This document shows, piece by piece, positions 37,972 to 47,444 of a stretch of DNA of 64,000 nucleotides. The first letter of the stretch is position 1. The number at the start of each line of letters is the position of its first letter. The DNA lies in NCBI RefSeq assembly GCF_018777385.1, contig NZ_JAFJYB010000001.1, positions 186,001-250,000 of the forward strand, given 5' to 3'. A program made the position numbers and the translations under genes. The stretch is from Candidatus Symbiopectobacterium endolongispinus (GTDB lineage: Bacteria > Pseudomonadota > Gammaproteobacteria > Enterobacterales > Enterobacteriaceae). The notes beneath the pieces were generated by a model, which had not been told where the DNA came from, did no database searches, and saw nothing but the letters and a program-made list of their open reading frames with translations.

Positions 37972-39177
37972 TCAATCTCGCAGTAAATCCAACGCATTGC
38001 CAACCGCCGTCACCAGCGTGGTGACATCATGCTCGTTATTATACGGCGCGAAAGAGGCGCGTACTGCGCCATCGAATCCAAGTGCCGCGAATAACGGTTG
38101 AGCGCAATGGTGTCCGGCGCGAACGGCAATCTGCTGCTCTGCAAGAAGTGTTGCCAGATCGTTCGGATGTGCATCGGTCAGGGTAAACGACAGGATGGTC
38201 GCGTTGGGACTGCGCAGTGAGCGAAAACCGGGGAAACGAGCCAACTGCTGTTCAGCCAACTGGGCCAACCCTTGGCTATATTGCTCCGCAGTGCGCCAGT
38301 CATAGCCTTGCATCCACGTCAGCGCAGCCACTAACCCGAGCACTTCGGCAATAGCGGGGGTGCCCGCCTCAAATCGCTGAGGAATGGCCTGCGGTGTAAA
38401 CCCATCAAAAGAGACCGCGCTCATCATTTTCCCTCCACCGTGCCGGGGTGGCATGGATTCCAGCAGGTCGGCTTTGCCGTACAATACGCCAATACCGGTC
38501 GGGCCAAAAAGTTTGTGGCTGGAGAAGGCGTAAAAATCGATATCCAGCGCCTGTACATCAGGTGCGCTGTGCACAATGCCTTGCGCGCCGTCGACCATCA
38601 CCACAGCACCTGCCTGATGCGCCAGCGCGATCGCTTTCGCCAGATCGGGTTGTCCCTCTGTCACATTAGACATCTGGCCCAGTGCCAGCAGGCGCGTGCG
38701 TGGGGTGATCAGATCGTCTAATGCTTACAGGTTAGGCCGTGCATCCGCGCCAATCGGCAGCTTGGCGACGCGTGCACCGGTTTGCTGTGCCACCATCAGC
38801 CAGGGAATGAGGTTGGCGTGGTGCTCCGCTTCGCTGACGATGATTTCATCACCCGGCTGCAAACGAGGGCGTGCATAGCTTTGCGCCACCAGATTAATGG
38901 CTTCTGTCGTACCGCGAGTCCACACGATGCAACGCGGATCGTCGGCGTTAAGCAGGGCGGCTACCGCGCATCGAACTTGCTCGAATCGCGCTGTCACCTG
39001 CTGTGCGTGAGCATGTTGGCTGCGGTGCACGTTGCCGGTCTCGGAGGTGTAATACTGCGAGATGGCATCAATGACCGGCTGGGGTTTGAGCGCCGTTGCC
39101 GCGCTGTCCAGATAAACGCCGGATCGCGCGAGTGCAGGGAAATCATTACGAAAGGTTGCGGGATTGAATGCTGTCAT
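37972..39177 (-). pseudogene. csdA: Cysteine desulfurase CsdA, interrupted by a nonsense codon
   Basis: PLP enzyme that removes sulfur from cysteine and hands it to CsdE. The whole 401-residue frame is preserved, with VYLDSAATALKP, NVHRSQHAHAQ, the PLP lysine in SSHKLFGPTGIG and the catalytic Cys in VRAGHHCAQPL, except for one in-frame TAA at 38725-38727 after codon 150 (a CAA-to-TAA change would do). Translation would give only the N-terminal third. An internal ATG at 38673 could restart but would lack the N-terminal lobe. IscS or SufS, not in this window, might substitute. Confidence 0.93.
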
Positions 39178-39350
39178 GGTGTTCCTCTTCTGGCAGACGA
39201 TCCTGTCTCATTTTTTACGGGGAAACAAGTTTTAGGACGATCCTTAAACGCATATTGAAATGATTTCGCTAGTCTTAACATTGTTGATAAACAGAATTAT
39301 CGTTCGGTAGTAGCGAAATAAGTAACCTAAAAATTTACTTGGAGTACACT

Positions 39351-39572
39351 ATGAAGAATAAAATAGCAATTATTACCATTGCGATGGCTGCACTCTCTTT
39401 GACTGCCTGTTCGAGTAATTATGTGCTGCATACCAACGACGGGCGCACCATTGTCGCTGAAGGAAAACCGAAAGTGGATGAGGATACCGGAATGATCAGC
39501 TACGTCGATGCCTACGGCCACGAGCAGCAGATCAACCGTGATAACCTGAAGGAAATGGTGGGAGCCAAATAG
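39351..39572 (+). CDS. ygdI: YgdI/YgdR-family small lipoprotein
   Basis: A 73-aa lipoprotein: a lysine-bearing leader MKNKIAIITIAMAALSL, lipobox LTAC, then the SH3-like YgdI/YgdR domain YVLHTNDGRTIVAEGKPKVDEDTGMISYVDAYGHEQQINRDNLKEM. The ATG at 39351 is preferred over one 12 bp upstream because it follows GGAG at a normal distance and gives a proper signal peptide. The function of this family is unknown; it sits in the outer or inner membrane. The position next to gcvB and gcvA is as in E. coli. Confidence 0.93.
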   Translation: MKNKIAIITIAMAALSLTACSSNYVLHTNDGRTIVAEGKPKVDEDTGMISYVDAYGHEQQINRDNLKEMVGAK

Positions 39573-39706
39573 TTTTCCCTCGGGTGTAACCTGTGTCTCG
39601 ATTCCCGCACTGCCATTTCGTTGCTTACTCATTCGGTAAGGCGAGTATGAAATGTCAGCGCGGGAATTGTCATTTCTGGCACACGGAGATTTGCCGCCTG
39701 TCAGGC

Positions 39707-39902
39707 AAAAAAAGCACCGCTAAAAAGCGGTGCCACATAAAAATCACTATGGACAGACAGGGTAAATGTACAGGAAGTGAAAAGTAGCCTTGGCTACCAT
39801 GTCTGAAAAGCAGACAATAAATAGCAAACACAACATAACAACCACAAGCCAAAAGCACTTCAGAAAACGCCTGCCGCACCTTTCGTTCCGGCTCAAGGAA
39901 GT
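39707..39902 (-). ncRNA. gcvB: GcvB small regulatory RNA
   Basis: Hfq-dependent sRNA repressing many amino acid and peptide transporter mRNAs. Read on the minus strand, it starts near ACTTCCTTGAGCCGGAACG, nearly the E. coli 5' end. It contains the GU-rich seed region R1 (TTGTGGTTGTTATGTTGTG), the conserved block CACTTCCTGTACATTTACCC with CTGTCTGTCCATAGTGATT, and ends in the terminator GCACCGC-TTTTTA-GCGGTGC followed by T7. The GU-rich tract is about 8 nt shorter than in E. coli. It is divergent from gcvA, its activator, as in other enterobacteria. Confidence 0.96.
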
Positions 39903-39908
39903 GGCGCT

Positions 39909-39914
39909 AATATA
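39909..39914 (-). promoter_or_regulatory. -10 box of gcvB
   Basis: TATATT on the minus strand, ending six bases before the inferred gcvB 5' end. A TTGTCC 15 bp further upstream is the best -35 candidate but the spacing is short. Confidence 0.5.
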
Positions 39915-40020
39915 TGGTGCATCCTCAACGGACAAATTATAATGTCTCGGATAAAAAAACTAATGGCTGGAACGGTGCTGCCTCCGTGCACCTCTTAGGA
40001 AAAAGAAGAACATTACCCCT

Positions 40021-40944
40021 ATGTCAAAGCGACTCCCTCCGCTCAATGCGTTGCGTGTATTTGATTCTGCCGCCCGCCACCTCAGCTTCACCAAAGCGGC
40101 GGAGGAACTGTTTGTCACACAGGCTGCTGTCAGTCATCAAATCAAGTCATTAGAAGATTTTTTGGGGCTCAAGCTGTTTCGTCGCCGCAATCGCTCTTTG
40201 CTGCTTACGGAAGAGGGGCAAAGCTACTATCTTGATATAAAAGAGATCTTCTCTTCACTCAATGAAGCGACGCGCAAGTTACAGTCACGCAGTGCCAAAG
40301 GGGCATTGACGGTCAGCCTGTTACCCAGTTTCGCCATCCATTGGCTAGTACCGCGATTATCGAGTTTCAATGCGGAGTTTCCGGGGATTGATGTGCGAAT
40401 TCAGGCGGTAGACCGCCAGGAAGATCGTCTGTCAGATGATGTGGATGTGGCGATTTTTTACGGGCGTGGCAACTGGCACGGGTTGCGCGTTGAAAAGCTC
40501 TATGCTGAGTATCTGTTGCCTGTCTGTTCTCCGGTATTGCTAACGGGCAAGCATCCGCTAAAAACCCCGCAGGATCTGGTAGGGCATACCTTGTTGCATG
40601 ATGCGTCTCGCCGCGACTGGTTGGCCTACACCCGGCAGCTTGGCGTGCAGATCAACGTGCAGCAAGGGCCGATATTCAGCCACAGTGCGATGGTGTTGCA
40701 GGCGGCGATCCACGGACAGGTGGTCGCTTTGGCAAATAACGTGATGGCTCAGACCGAGATTGAAGCGGGTCGGTTAGTATGCCCATTTAACGACGTATTG
40801 GTCAGTAAAAATGCTTTTTATCTGGTTTGTCATGACAGTCAGGCTGAACTGGGTAAAATAGCCGCCTTTCGCCACTGGATTTTGGCGCGCGCGGCAAGCG
40901 AGCAAGAGAAGTTTCGTTTCCGTTATGACAACGCCGCACGTTGA
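40021..40944 (+). CDS. gcvA: Transcriptional regulator GcvA (LysR family)
   Basis: Activates the glycine cleavage operon with glycine and represses it with purines; also activates gcvB. The 307-aa protein (305 in E. coli) begins MSKRLPPLNALRVFDSAARHLSFTKAAEELFVTQAAVSHQIKSLEDFLG, a standard LysR helix-turn-helix, followed by the effector-binding domain. The start follows AGGAAAAAGAAG. Divergent to gcvB, sharing the promoter region. Intact. Confidence 0.97.
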   Translation: MSKRLPPLNALRVFDSAARHLSFTKAAEELFVTQAAVSHQIKSLEDFLGLKLFRRRNRSLLLTEEGQSYYLDIKEIFSSLNEATRKLQSRSAKGALTVSLLPSFAIHWLVPRLSSFNAEFPGIDVRIQAVDRQEDRLSDDVDVAIFYGRGNWHGLRVEKLYAEYLLPVCSPVLLTGKHPLKTPQDLVGHTLLHDASRRDWLAYTRQLGVQINVQQGPIFSHSAMVLQAAIHGQVVALANNVMAQTEIEAGRLVCPFNDVLVSKNAFYLVCHDSQAELGKIAAFRHWILARAASEQEKFRFRYDNAAR

Positions 40945-40992
40945 TATGTGGCGTTCGGATAATATTTGAATCGATTTACTGTGGAAAATACG

Positions 40993-41334
40993 ATGAACAG
41001 TCGTTTTATGCTGATGTTTTCCGCGATCAGCGGGTTTGTGTTTGTAGCGTTGGGTGCCTTTGGTGCGCACGTGCTCAGCAAGTTTCATACGCTAGCGATT
41101 CTGGCGCTGTCGGTATTGATGCGCCAGCGCCGTAATCTGTGGTTTTATTGGAGCAGCATTGCGTTGGCGCTTGGCACCGTGCTGTTTAGCGGCAGTCTTT
41201 ATTGTCTGGCGCTGTCGCACCTGCGGTTTTGGGCGTTTGTCACGCCGGTTGGCGGTCTTTTCTTCCTGACCGGATGGGTTTTGATGTTGATTGGCGTGCT
41301 GCGCCAGACAAGAAAGGCGAAAAGTAATGAATAA
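40993..41334 (+). CDS. ygdD: YgdD (DUF423) inner-membrane protein with an 18-residue internal deletion
   Basis: Small four-helix membrane protein of unknown function. The N-terminus [30 protein letters not shown] and the C-terminal half [13 protein letters not shown]...[16 protein letters not shown] match E. coli YgdD, but the 18 residues between VLSK and FHTLAI (TMGAVEMGWIQTGLEYQA in E. coli) are absent. The product is 113 aa against 131, an exact 54-nt in-frame loss. The missing part is a conserved loop between helices 1 and 2, so function is doubtful. The stop overlaps the rlmM start by 8 bp. Confidence 0.9.
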   Translation: MNSRFMLMFSAISGFVFVALGAFGAHVLSKFHTLAILALSVLMRQRRNLWFYWSSIALALGTVLFSGSLYCLALSHLRFWAFVTPVGGLFFLTGWVLMLIGVLRQTRKAKSNE

Positions 41335-42427
41335 GGTAATTTTATATTGCCGCCCCGGTTTCGAAAAAGAGTGTGCGGCAGAGATAACGGAAAAAACCAC
41401 CGCACATGAGGTTTTTGGCTTCGCCAGGGTTAAAGAAAATTGTGGCTATGTGATGTATGAATGCTATCAGCATGAAGATGCCGATCGCTTAATCAAAACA
41501 TTGCCGTTTGATACGCTGGTTTTTGCCCGTCAATGGTTCGTGTGCGGTGAGCTGTTGCGCGGTTTGCCGCCGGGAGATCGCATTACCCCGATCGTCGGCA
41601 TGCTAACTGGTGCGATTGAACGGGCTGGAGAACTGCGCGTTGAAGTACCGGACACCAATGAAAGCAAAGAACTGCTGAAGTTTTGCCGCAAGTTCACCGT
41701 GCCTTTGCGCGCTGCCCTGAAGGAAAACGGCATTCTGCTGCCGTATGAAAAAGCATCTCGTCCTATTATCCATGTGTTGTTTATTGCCCCGGGGCATTGC
41801 TATGTGGGATATTCCTACAGTAATAACCACTCGCCGTTTTACATGGGTATCCCGCGTCTGAAATTCCCTTCTGATGCGCCAAGCCGTTCGACATTAAAAC
41901 TGGAAGAGGCGTTCCATGTATTCATCCCGGCTGATGAGTGGGATGAGCGTTTGGTAAGCGGCATGTACGCGGTGGATTTGGGGGCGTGCCCCGGCGGTTG
42001 GACCTATCAACTGGTGAAGCGCAGCATGATGGTGCATGCCGTGGATAACGGTACCATGGCGCAAAGCCTGATGGATACTGGTCAGGTGACACACCATGCC
42101 GCCGATGGTTTTCGTTTTGAGCCACCGCGTAACAATATCACTTGGTTGGTATGCGATATGGTGGAGAAACCAGCGCGGGTGGCTAACCTGATGGCCGATT
42201 GGCTGGTGAAGGGCTGGTGCCGGGAAGTGATATTCAACCTCAAGTTGCCGATGAAAAAACGCTATGAGGAAGTGACGCAAAATCTGGCGCTGCTGAGCGA
42301 GCGCTTTAGTGAGAATGGTATCAACTACGAACTCCGTGCTCGCCAACTGTACCGCGATCGCGAAGAGGTAACGGTACACGCGCGGCGTATATGGGGCGCG
42401 GTGCCGGGGCGGCGCGACGAGCGTTAA
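41327..42427 (+). CDS. rlmM: 23S rRNA 2'-O-ribose C2498 methyltransferase RlmM
   Basis: Methylates 23S rRNA C2498 using S-adenosylmethionine. The ATG at 41327, overlapping ygdD, gives 366 aa, identical in length to E. coli. An N-terminal THUMP domain ([13 protein letters not shown]) is followed by a Rossmann methyltransferase with SAM motif [13 protein letters not shown] at about residues 216-228, catalytic-type Lys and Asp positions in VKRSMM, CDMVEKP and [13 protein letters not shown], and the end [12 protein letters not shown]. Intact. Confidence 0.97.
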   Translation: MNKVILYCRPGFEKECAAEITEKTTAHEVFGFARVKENCGYVMYECYQHEDADRLIKTLPFDTLVFARQWFVCGELLRGLPPGDRITPIVGMLTGAIERAGELRVEVPDTNESKELLKFCRKFTVPLRAALKENGILLPYEKASRPIIHVLFIAPGHCYVGYSYSNNHSPFYMGIPRLKFPSDAPSRSTLKLEEAFHVFIPADEWDERLVSGMYAVDLGACPGGWTYQLVKRSMMVHAVDNGTMAQSLMDTGQVTHHAADGFRFEPPRNNITWLVCDMVEKPARVANLMADWLVKGWCREVIFNLKLPMKKRYEEVTQNLALLSERFSENGINYELRARQLYRDREEVTVHARRIWGAVPGRRDER

Positions 42428-42447
42428 GCGCAATGCGCTTTTCTATT

Positions 42448-42531
42448 CGTCATCCTCGGCAAAAGCTGTGGATCTCTGCCAGAAGAAACGCGCTACATCT
42501 GCAAGAGATTCCCGCTTTCGCGGTAATGACG
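42448..42531 (+). repeat. Dispersed imperfect palindrome, copy C
   Basis: About 84 bp, opposite in orientation to copies A and B. The left arm CGTCATCCTCGGCAAAAGCT and the right arm GCTTTCGCGGTAATGACGGG pair imperfectly around AGAAGAAACGCGC. It lies between convergent rlmM and xni. Confidence 0.85.
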
Positions 42532-42604
42532 GGTTGGGAACGGGAATGACTTTTCTAGTGGGTTTGTCTGCAATCTTACGCGTCGTTCGGGAAGAACGTC
42601 GCGT

Positions 42605-43366
42605 TTATTTCCCCGCCGTCAGCCGTAACTGTTGTAAATTCCCTTCCAGTGCCAAATCCGTGCGTAACGTCGCTACCTGACGGCTGACAAAGGCCATTTC
42701 GCGCTGCGATTCCAGTTTGCGCCGCCATTTTTCTGGCACCTCATCCAATTGCTTGTAGAGCTGTTCCAAGGTTCCGGCTTGGGCAAGCAGCTGACTTGCG
42801 CTTTTGGGACCAACTCCCACCACGCCGGGTATTTTGCTGCTGCTGATGCCTGCCAGCCCCCAGAAATCAGGCAATTGTTGCGGTGAAACGCCAAACTCCT
42901 GTGCGATAAAAGGCACATCCAACCAGCGCTTTTGAAAATAATCGCGAATCTGAATAGTGGGGGCTAGCAGTTGGCAGTAGCCCTTGTCGGTTGAGACAAT
43001 CGTTGCTTGATGACCGGCGTGGGCGACTTTTGTGGCGAGCGTTGCCGCCAAATCATCGGCTTCATTGCCTGGTGTATGCCAACAGGGGATGCCCATTGAT
43101 ACCAGCGCTTGCCGTATTTGCGGCAGTTCAAGCGTCAGATTCTCAGGCATAGGAGGGCGGCCCGCTTTATAGTCGGGCAATAACTGGTGTCGCCAACTGT
43201 CAGCGCGCTGTTCATCATCAAACACCGCGACGGCGTGCGTCGGCTGACTATGCTGTAGCAGTTGGGTAGCGGCGTGCTGGCAGGCCGACGCACAGGGAGA
43301 TCCTTGCACGGCATGGATACGACGAATCAGGTTTAATGCATCGATAATCAGCAAATGTACAGGCAT
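42605..43366 (-). CDS. xni: Flap endonuclease-like protein Xni (ExoIX)
   Basis: Structure-specific nuclease related to the 5'-3' exonuclease domain of DNA polymerase I. The start at 43366 gives 253 aa (251 in E. coli) and matches [24 protein letters not shown]; upstream codons have no similarity. The metal-binding and helical-arch residues lie in [12 protein letters not shown] and [11 protein letters not shown]; the potassium-binding helix-hairpin region [22 protein letters not shown] is present. Intact. It is followed upstream by ppnN, transcribed the same way. Confidence 0.96.
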   Translation of the reverse strand: MPVHLLIIDALNLIRRIHAVQGSPCASACQHAATQLLQHSQPTHAVAVFDDEQRADSWRHQLLPDYKAGRPPMPENLTLELPQIRQALVSMGIPCWHTPGNEADDLAATLATKVAHAGHQATIVSTDKGYCQLLAPTIQIRDYFQKRWLDVPFIAQEFGVSPQQLPDFWGLAGISSSKIPGVVGVGPKSASQLLAQAGTLEQLYKQLDEVPEKWRRKLESQREMAFVSRQVATLRTDLALEGNLQQLRLTAGK

Positions 43367-43431
43367 CAGGCGGTCCCGGCGAGAAGCGTGTGAAGGTGGC
43401 GGGAAAATCCGGTTTTCCCGCCAGTATGGCA

Positions 43432-44796
43432 TCAGGTACAGATTTCATAGCAAGGGATGTAGGCGCTGCCCGGCAGCTTCATCCTTTGCTGCGCAACGAA
43501 CCCTTGCAGCAGTTTATCCATGCTTTGCATCAGTTGTGCATCGCCGTGGATCTTGTACGGGCCGTGCTCTTCAATCGCCTGTATGCCAACCTCTTTGACG
43601 TTGCCCGCCACAATGCCAGAAAACGCCTTGCGCAGCGCAGAGGCCAGCGCTTCTGGGGCTTGATTGGGGTGCAGATTGAGGTTTGCCATATTCTCGTGAG
43701 TGGGCTCAAACGGCAATTGCAGATCGGGTGCGATGCGCAATGACCAGTTAAAGCTGTAGGCGTCACCGGTATGACGGCGATGTTCCTTCACCTGCGGCAT
43801 CGCTTTCTTCATCTGCCGCGCCACTTCCGCTGCATCATCAATGATGATGGAGTAGTAACGGCGCGCCTGACGGCCCAGGGTGGTGATGATAAATTCATCC
43901 AGAACATGGAAATAATCGGCGCTTTCCTCCGGCCCGGTCAGGATGATAGGCAGCACCTGTTCGCTGTTTTCCGGATTCATCATGATGCTCAGCAGGTAGA
44001 GGAACTCTTCCGCCGTACCGACCCCGCCGGAGAAAATAATGATACCGTGCCCGATGCGTACGAAGGCTTCGAGGCGTTTTTCGATATCGGGCATGATGAT
44101 AAGTTCATTCACCAGCGGGTTAGGCGGCTCGGCGGCGATGATGGACGGTTCCGTCATGCCAATAAAGCGACCTTCTTTATAGCGCTGCTGCGCGTGGCCG
44201 ACGGCGGCACCTTTCATCGGTGCTTCCATGGCGCCGGGGCTGCAGCCGGTGCAGATGTTCAGTTCACGCAGCCCTAATTGGCTACCGACTTTTCGTCCGT
44301 AGAGATATTCAGTTTCATTAATGGAGTGGCCGCCCCAGCACACCACCATGTTGGGCTCTTCCACGACGTGCAGCGCACGCGCATTGCGCAAAATAGAAAA
44401 TACCAGATTGGTAATGTGGGCGCTGTTTTCCAGATTCAGGTTCTGATAGCGCTCTGCCGAGGTGATTTGCCCGTTCACAAACAGAATGTCGCGCAGTACG
44501 GCGAACAGGTTGGCCTGCAACGAACGGATAATGTCGCCATCGACGAAAGCGTCTTCCGGAGGATTGACCAGTTCCAGCTTCACGCCGTGTTCACGGCGCA
44601 ACACATTGATATCGAAATCTTCGTAGCGGGATAGCAGCTCTTTGCTGTTATCGGTTTGTCTGCCGGAATTCAGCACGGCAAGCGAACAGTTGCGGAATAA
44701 ACGGTAAAGATCGCTGTTGGCCGTGCTTTTCAACATGTCCACTTTCAACTGCGATAACAAATCCATAGACCCTAACGGGCTGATATGTGTAATCAA
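43432..44796 (-). CDS. ppnN: Pyrimidine/purine nucleotide 5'-monophosphate nucleosidase PpnN (YgdH), TTG start
   Basis: Hydrolyses nucleotide monophosphates to base and ribose-5-phosphate and responds to (p)ppGpp. The start is taken as TTG at 44796: it follows AGGAG by seven bases, begins with [11 protein letters not shown] as the E. coli protein does, and gives exactly 454 aa; the nearest upstream ATG would add 35 unrelated residues. The LOG-family motif reads SGGVGTAEE where PGGVGTAEE is expected, and [14 protein letters not shown] where E. coli has [14 protein letters not shown]. Both are in the nucleotide-binding region, so activity may be altered. Confidence 0.94.
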   Translation of the reverse strand: MITHISPLGSMDLLSQLKVDMLKSTANSDLYRLFRNCSLAVLNSGRQTDNSKELLSRYEDFDINVLRREHGVKLELVNPPEDAFVDGDIIRSLQANLFAVLRDILFVNGQITSAERYQNLNLENSAHITNLVFSILRNARALHVVEEPNMVVCWGGHSINETEYLYGRKVGSQLGLRELNICTGCSPGAMEAPMKGAAVGHAQQRYKEGRFIGMTEPSIIAAEPPNPLVNELIIMPDIEKRLEAFVRIGHGIIIFSGGVGTAEEFLYLLSIMMNPENSEQVLPIILTGPEESADYFHVLDEFIITTLGRQARRYYSIIIDDAAEVARQMKKAMPQVKEHRRHTGDAYSFNWSLRIAPDLQLPFEPTHENMANLNLHPNQAPEALASALRKAFSGIVAGNVKEVGIQAIEEHGPYKIHGDAQLMQSMDKLLQGFVAQQRMKLPGSAYIPCYEICT

Positions 44797-44970
44797 TTTT
44801 ACTCCTTGAGAACGCAGTGTATAACAACAAAATCTCCAGGTTATCCCTTGTCGCCACTGGGGTGGCAAGAGGCATAACACTGATTTTATGTATTGCTCCA
44901 CCTTAACCTGATGGTATCAGTTTTTCCAATAATGCCGTTTCTGAATGACGATATTGTATCGTATCCCGTA

Positions 44971-45822
44971 CTATTGCCGGGGTAAGCGACCGGTGTTTGC
45001 AATAAAGTCGGTGTTGCTACGCCAGGTATTGATGTCCAGCCCGCCGCGGCGTGTATAGCGCGCGTAAACGGTCAATGCTTCTGGCTGGCAAAAACGCATC
45101 AGGTCGTTGAAGATACGCTCCACGCACTGCTCATGGAACTCATTGTGGTGCCGAAAGGAGACGATGTAGCGCAGCAGGGCTTCTCTGTCGATACGTTTGC
45201 CCCGGTAGCGAATTTGTACCGGGCCCCAATCCGGCTGGTGAGTGATCAGGCAGTTGGATTTGAGCACATGGCTCACCAATGTTTCTTCAACAACGGGGCT
45301 CTGTGCGTGGCAGGCGTTGGCGAGATGGTCGGCATTGAACGCATAATCCGTGATCTGAATATCCAGTCCGTCAATACATTCTCCTTGGAATTGGCCCAGC
45401 GTCTGTCCCTGAAAGGCATCCAGCGAAAACAGCGCCACGCTAACCTCACCCTGCGCACAGGCGGCCAGATCGCGCGTTAGTGTCTCTTGTACCCGTTGCC
45501 AATTTTCAAAAACCGTCTGATTGAAGCTGTTCAGGTAGAGTTTGAAGCTTTTGGATTCGATAAGGTTTGGGCTATCGGCCTGCAAATGCATTTCGCCTAC
45601 GGCAACCTGCGGCACTCCGTTGGGTGCAAGCCAAGAGAGTTCGTATAATGTCCAGATATCTTCACCGTGAAACGGCAAATGCGCGGCATCAATGCCCAAA
45701 AGGTCGCGGTTTAAACTGCGTGGAACCGCTTGTAATAAGCCGGCATCGTAGCTGTCGTGGTAAGATGTCGGTTTTCCCAACGGTAACGCACTGAGCGCAT
45801 CCTGTTTGTCAAAAGTGGACAT
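44971..45822 (-). CDS. queF: NADPH-dependent 7-cyano-7-deazaguanine reductase
   Basis: Reduces preQ0 to preQ1 in queuosine biosynthesis. The start at 45822 gives 283 aa (282 in E. coli), beginning [19 protein letters not shown]; the longer upstream frame has no similarity. The catalytic Cys is in [13 protein letters not shown] with the essential Asp in the same segment, and [14 protein letters not shown] plus [12 protein letters not shown] are conserved. The end reads [21 protein letters not shown]. Divergent from syd with 69 bp between them. Intact. Confidence 0.97.
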   Translation of the reverse strand: MSTFDKQDALSALPLGKPTSYHDSYDAGLLQAVPRSLNRDLLGIDAAHLPFHGEDIWTLYELSWLAPNGVPQVAVGEMHLQADSPNLIESKSFKLYLNSFNQTVFENWQRVQETLTRDLAACAQGEVSVALFSLDAFQGQTLGQFQGECIDGLDIQITDYAFNADHLANACHAQSPVVEETLVSHVLKSNCLITHQPDWGPVQIRYRGKRIDREALLRYIVSFRHHNEFHEQCVERIFNDLMRFCQPEALTVYARYTRRGGLDINTWRSNTDFIANTGRLPRQ

Positions 45823-45891
45823 AACATGCCTTTGCAAAGTAAAAACGATATGCAGTAGTGTAACCGACTCGCTCAGTGAAGAGAAAAAAGT

Positions 45892-46437
45892 ATGGATGAC
45901 AATGTGCAGCACGCACTCCAGGGGTTTACCCAGCGCTATATGGCGGCCTGGCAGCAAGCCTATGACCATTTGCCCGCCAGTGAGGCGTTGTACGGCGTTG
46001 CTTCACCCTGCGTAGTGGAAAATGACGGCGAGCGGGTATTTTGGACTCCTCAGCCTGTGGCCGAGGGCGCGACACTTGAAGGCGTGTCGCGTGCGCTGAC
46101 AATTGCGCTGAATCCTGATGCTGAAGCCTTTTTTACCACGCAGTATGCCGGGGATATGGAAGCGCGCTTTGCCGATATTGATTGCCTGCTACTGCAATCG
46201 TGGAGCGAGGATGATTTTGTGCGTGTGCAAGAAAATCTGATCGGGCATTTGCTGACGCAAAAGCGACTTAAGTTGCCGCCGACGCTGTTTTTAGCCACGA
46301 CGGAATCAGAAATGGCGCTTATCTCGTTATCCAATGTTAGCGGTGAAGTATGGCTTGAAACCTTTGGTACACGTGAACATCGGGTGTTGGCTCCCTTTTT
46401 GTCTGTGTTCCTGCAACAGTTGCAACCGAGAGTATGA
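45892..46437 (+). CDS. syd: SecY-interacting protein Syd
   Basis: Cytoplasmic peripheral protein that binds SecY and checks translocon quality. It is 181 aa, the same as E. coli, with [70 protein letters not shown] conserved. Intact. It lies upstream of the csrB gene as in E. coli. Confidence 0.96.
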   Translation: MDDNVQHALQGFTQRYMAAWQQAYDHLPASEALYGVASPCVVENDGERVFWTPQPVAEGATLEGVSRALTIALNPDAEAFFTTQYAGDMEARFADIDCLLLQSWSEDDFVRVQENLIGHLLTQKRLKLPPTLFLATTESEMALISLSNVSGEVWLETFGTREHRVLAPFLSVFLQQLQPRV

Positions 46438-46470
46438 TGATGGCTGCCTGCGTTATCTGGCGGATATGCG

Positions 46471-46488
46471 TGTAAGAGATATCTTGCA
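46471..46488 (+). promoter_or_regulatory. UvrY/GacA (ExpA) binding box upstream of csrB
   Basis: TGTAAGAGATATCTTGCA fits the UvrY/GacA consensus TGTAAG-6 nt-CTTACA with one mismatch. It lies about 170 bp upstream of the csrB RNA, the far-upstream placement known for csrB. A second, weaker half-match TGTGAGATATCTCTGTGT begins at 46494. Confidence 0.75.
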
Positions 46489-46650
46489 TTTATTGTGAGA
46501 TATCTCTGTGTTTTCCTCGTTTCATGCACTTTTTTTGTTTTTTCTTTTTAATTAATGGATTATATTTTTCTTTGCATTAGGGGTTTCAGCGTAAATATAA
46601 GAAAAAATCTGATCAGGGTCTTGCTGTTCGTCGCCTTTTAATACATCTTA

Positions 46651-46966
46651 GTAACCAGTTACAGGATGTATCACTTTATCGCTAAATGTGGCAAAGAAGG
46701 ATAACAACTTCAGGATGAAACCAAGGACACCTCCAGGAAGGAGATTGAGAGCCGTTACGGAGTGGCGGTGGGGCAGGAGCCTAAAGGGAATATCTTCACG
46801 GAAGATGCAGGAAGAACGGTCAGGACAAAAGTTGGACGCTTGCACGAAGAGCAGGTTAGGATAACTGCAAAGGAAAAGTTTTCACGGATGAGCAGGGACG
46901 CAGTGGTGTAGCGGGAAAGCTATAAAACGAACCGTGGCACTGATATTCAGTGCCCCCAACTTTCTT
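46651..46966 (+). ncRNA. csrB: CsrB/RsmB regulatory RNA sequestering CsrA
   Basis: Non-coding RNA that titrates the translational regulator CsrA (RsmA), which in soft-rot bacteria controls exoenzymes and motility. I count 18 GGA motifs in about 315 nt, many as CAGGA or AAGGA in short hairpin loops. The blocks AAGGACACCTCCAGGA, GAAAAGTT..CA.GGATGAGCAGGGA and AAACGAACCG match E. coli CsrB, and the place between syd and yqcC is conserved. The 5' end is approximate. The 3' hairpin GGCACTG-ATATT-CAGTGCC is followed by CCCAACTTTCTT instead of a T-run, so termination may be weak. Confidence 0.92.
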
Positions 46967-47096
46967 GTCGCAGAGTATCCGTTAACGCTTTGCAGACGCG
47001 GCCCGCTATTGCGTTGCCACCGCAGCCCTGCGCCTGTTGGGCCCCCCCTGCTTCAATGATATGCTTTGCCGTCCACGCAGCCGGTGAGAGAAAAGC

Positions 47097-47444
47097 ATGA
47101 CGCACCAAGACCACATTCGACACGCCTTATGGGAAATTGAACGCACGCTACGCGACAGCGTGTTTTGGCAATCCGCCCCGCCGCAGGCCAGTGCGTTTAC
47201 CAGCACAGAACCTTTCTGCATTGACACCATGAGCGCCGAACAGTGTTTGCAATGGGTACTGTTGCCGCGACTGCATGCGATGCTGGATGGCGGCGTTCCC
47301 TTACCCCAGGCGCCCGCGATCACCCACTATTTTTAAGAGGCCCTGACCGGGGATATCAACGACATCTCGCCGCTGTTGGAACAACCGCGCGCGTTGGATG
47401 CACTGTTTGTGCCTGCCGATGCGCAGGGAGATCTGGATGCTTGA
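47097..47444 (+). pseudogene. yqcC: YqcC family protein, interrupted by a nonsense codon
   Basis: DUF446 protein of unknown function usually encoded with truC. The first 79 codons match E. coli YqcC (FTSTEPFCIDTMSAEQCLQWVLLPRLHAMLDGGVPLP). An in-frame TAA at 47334-47336 follows HYF, after which the frame continues EALTGDINDISPLLEQPRALDALFVPADA to a stop at 47444. A GAA-to-TAA change would explain it. The end overlaps the truC start, as expected for a coupled pair. Confidence 0.87.

Noticed and set aside
28886..39177. Selenocysteine or other recoding at the in-frame stops of the ATPase, molybdoenzyme, csdA and yqcC
   Set aside because: The stops are TAG or TAA, not TGA, and lie at positions where homologues have ordinary residues. 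No SECIS-like hairpin is evident.
45823..45969. N-terminal extension of QueF
   Set aside because: The 49 extra residues have no counterpart; the start at 45822 gives the normal 283-aa protein.
46475..46507. 10-bp inverted repeat AGAGATATCT/AGATATCTCT as the syd terminator
   Set aside because: The stem is AT-rich, the loop long, and no T-run follows. It fits a UvrY/GacA binding region for csrB better.
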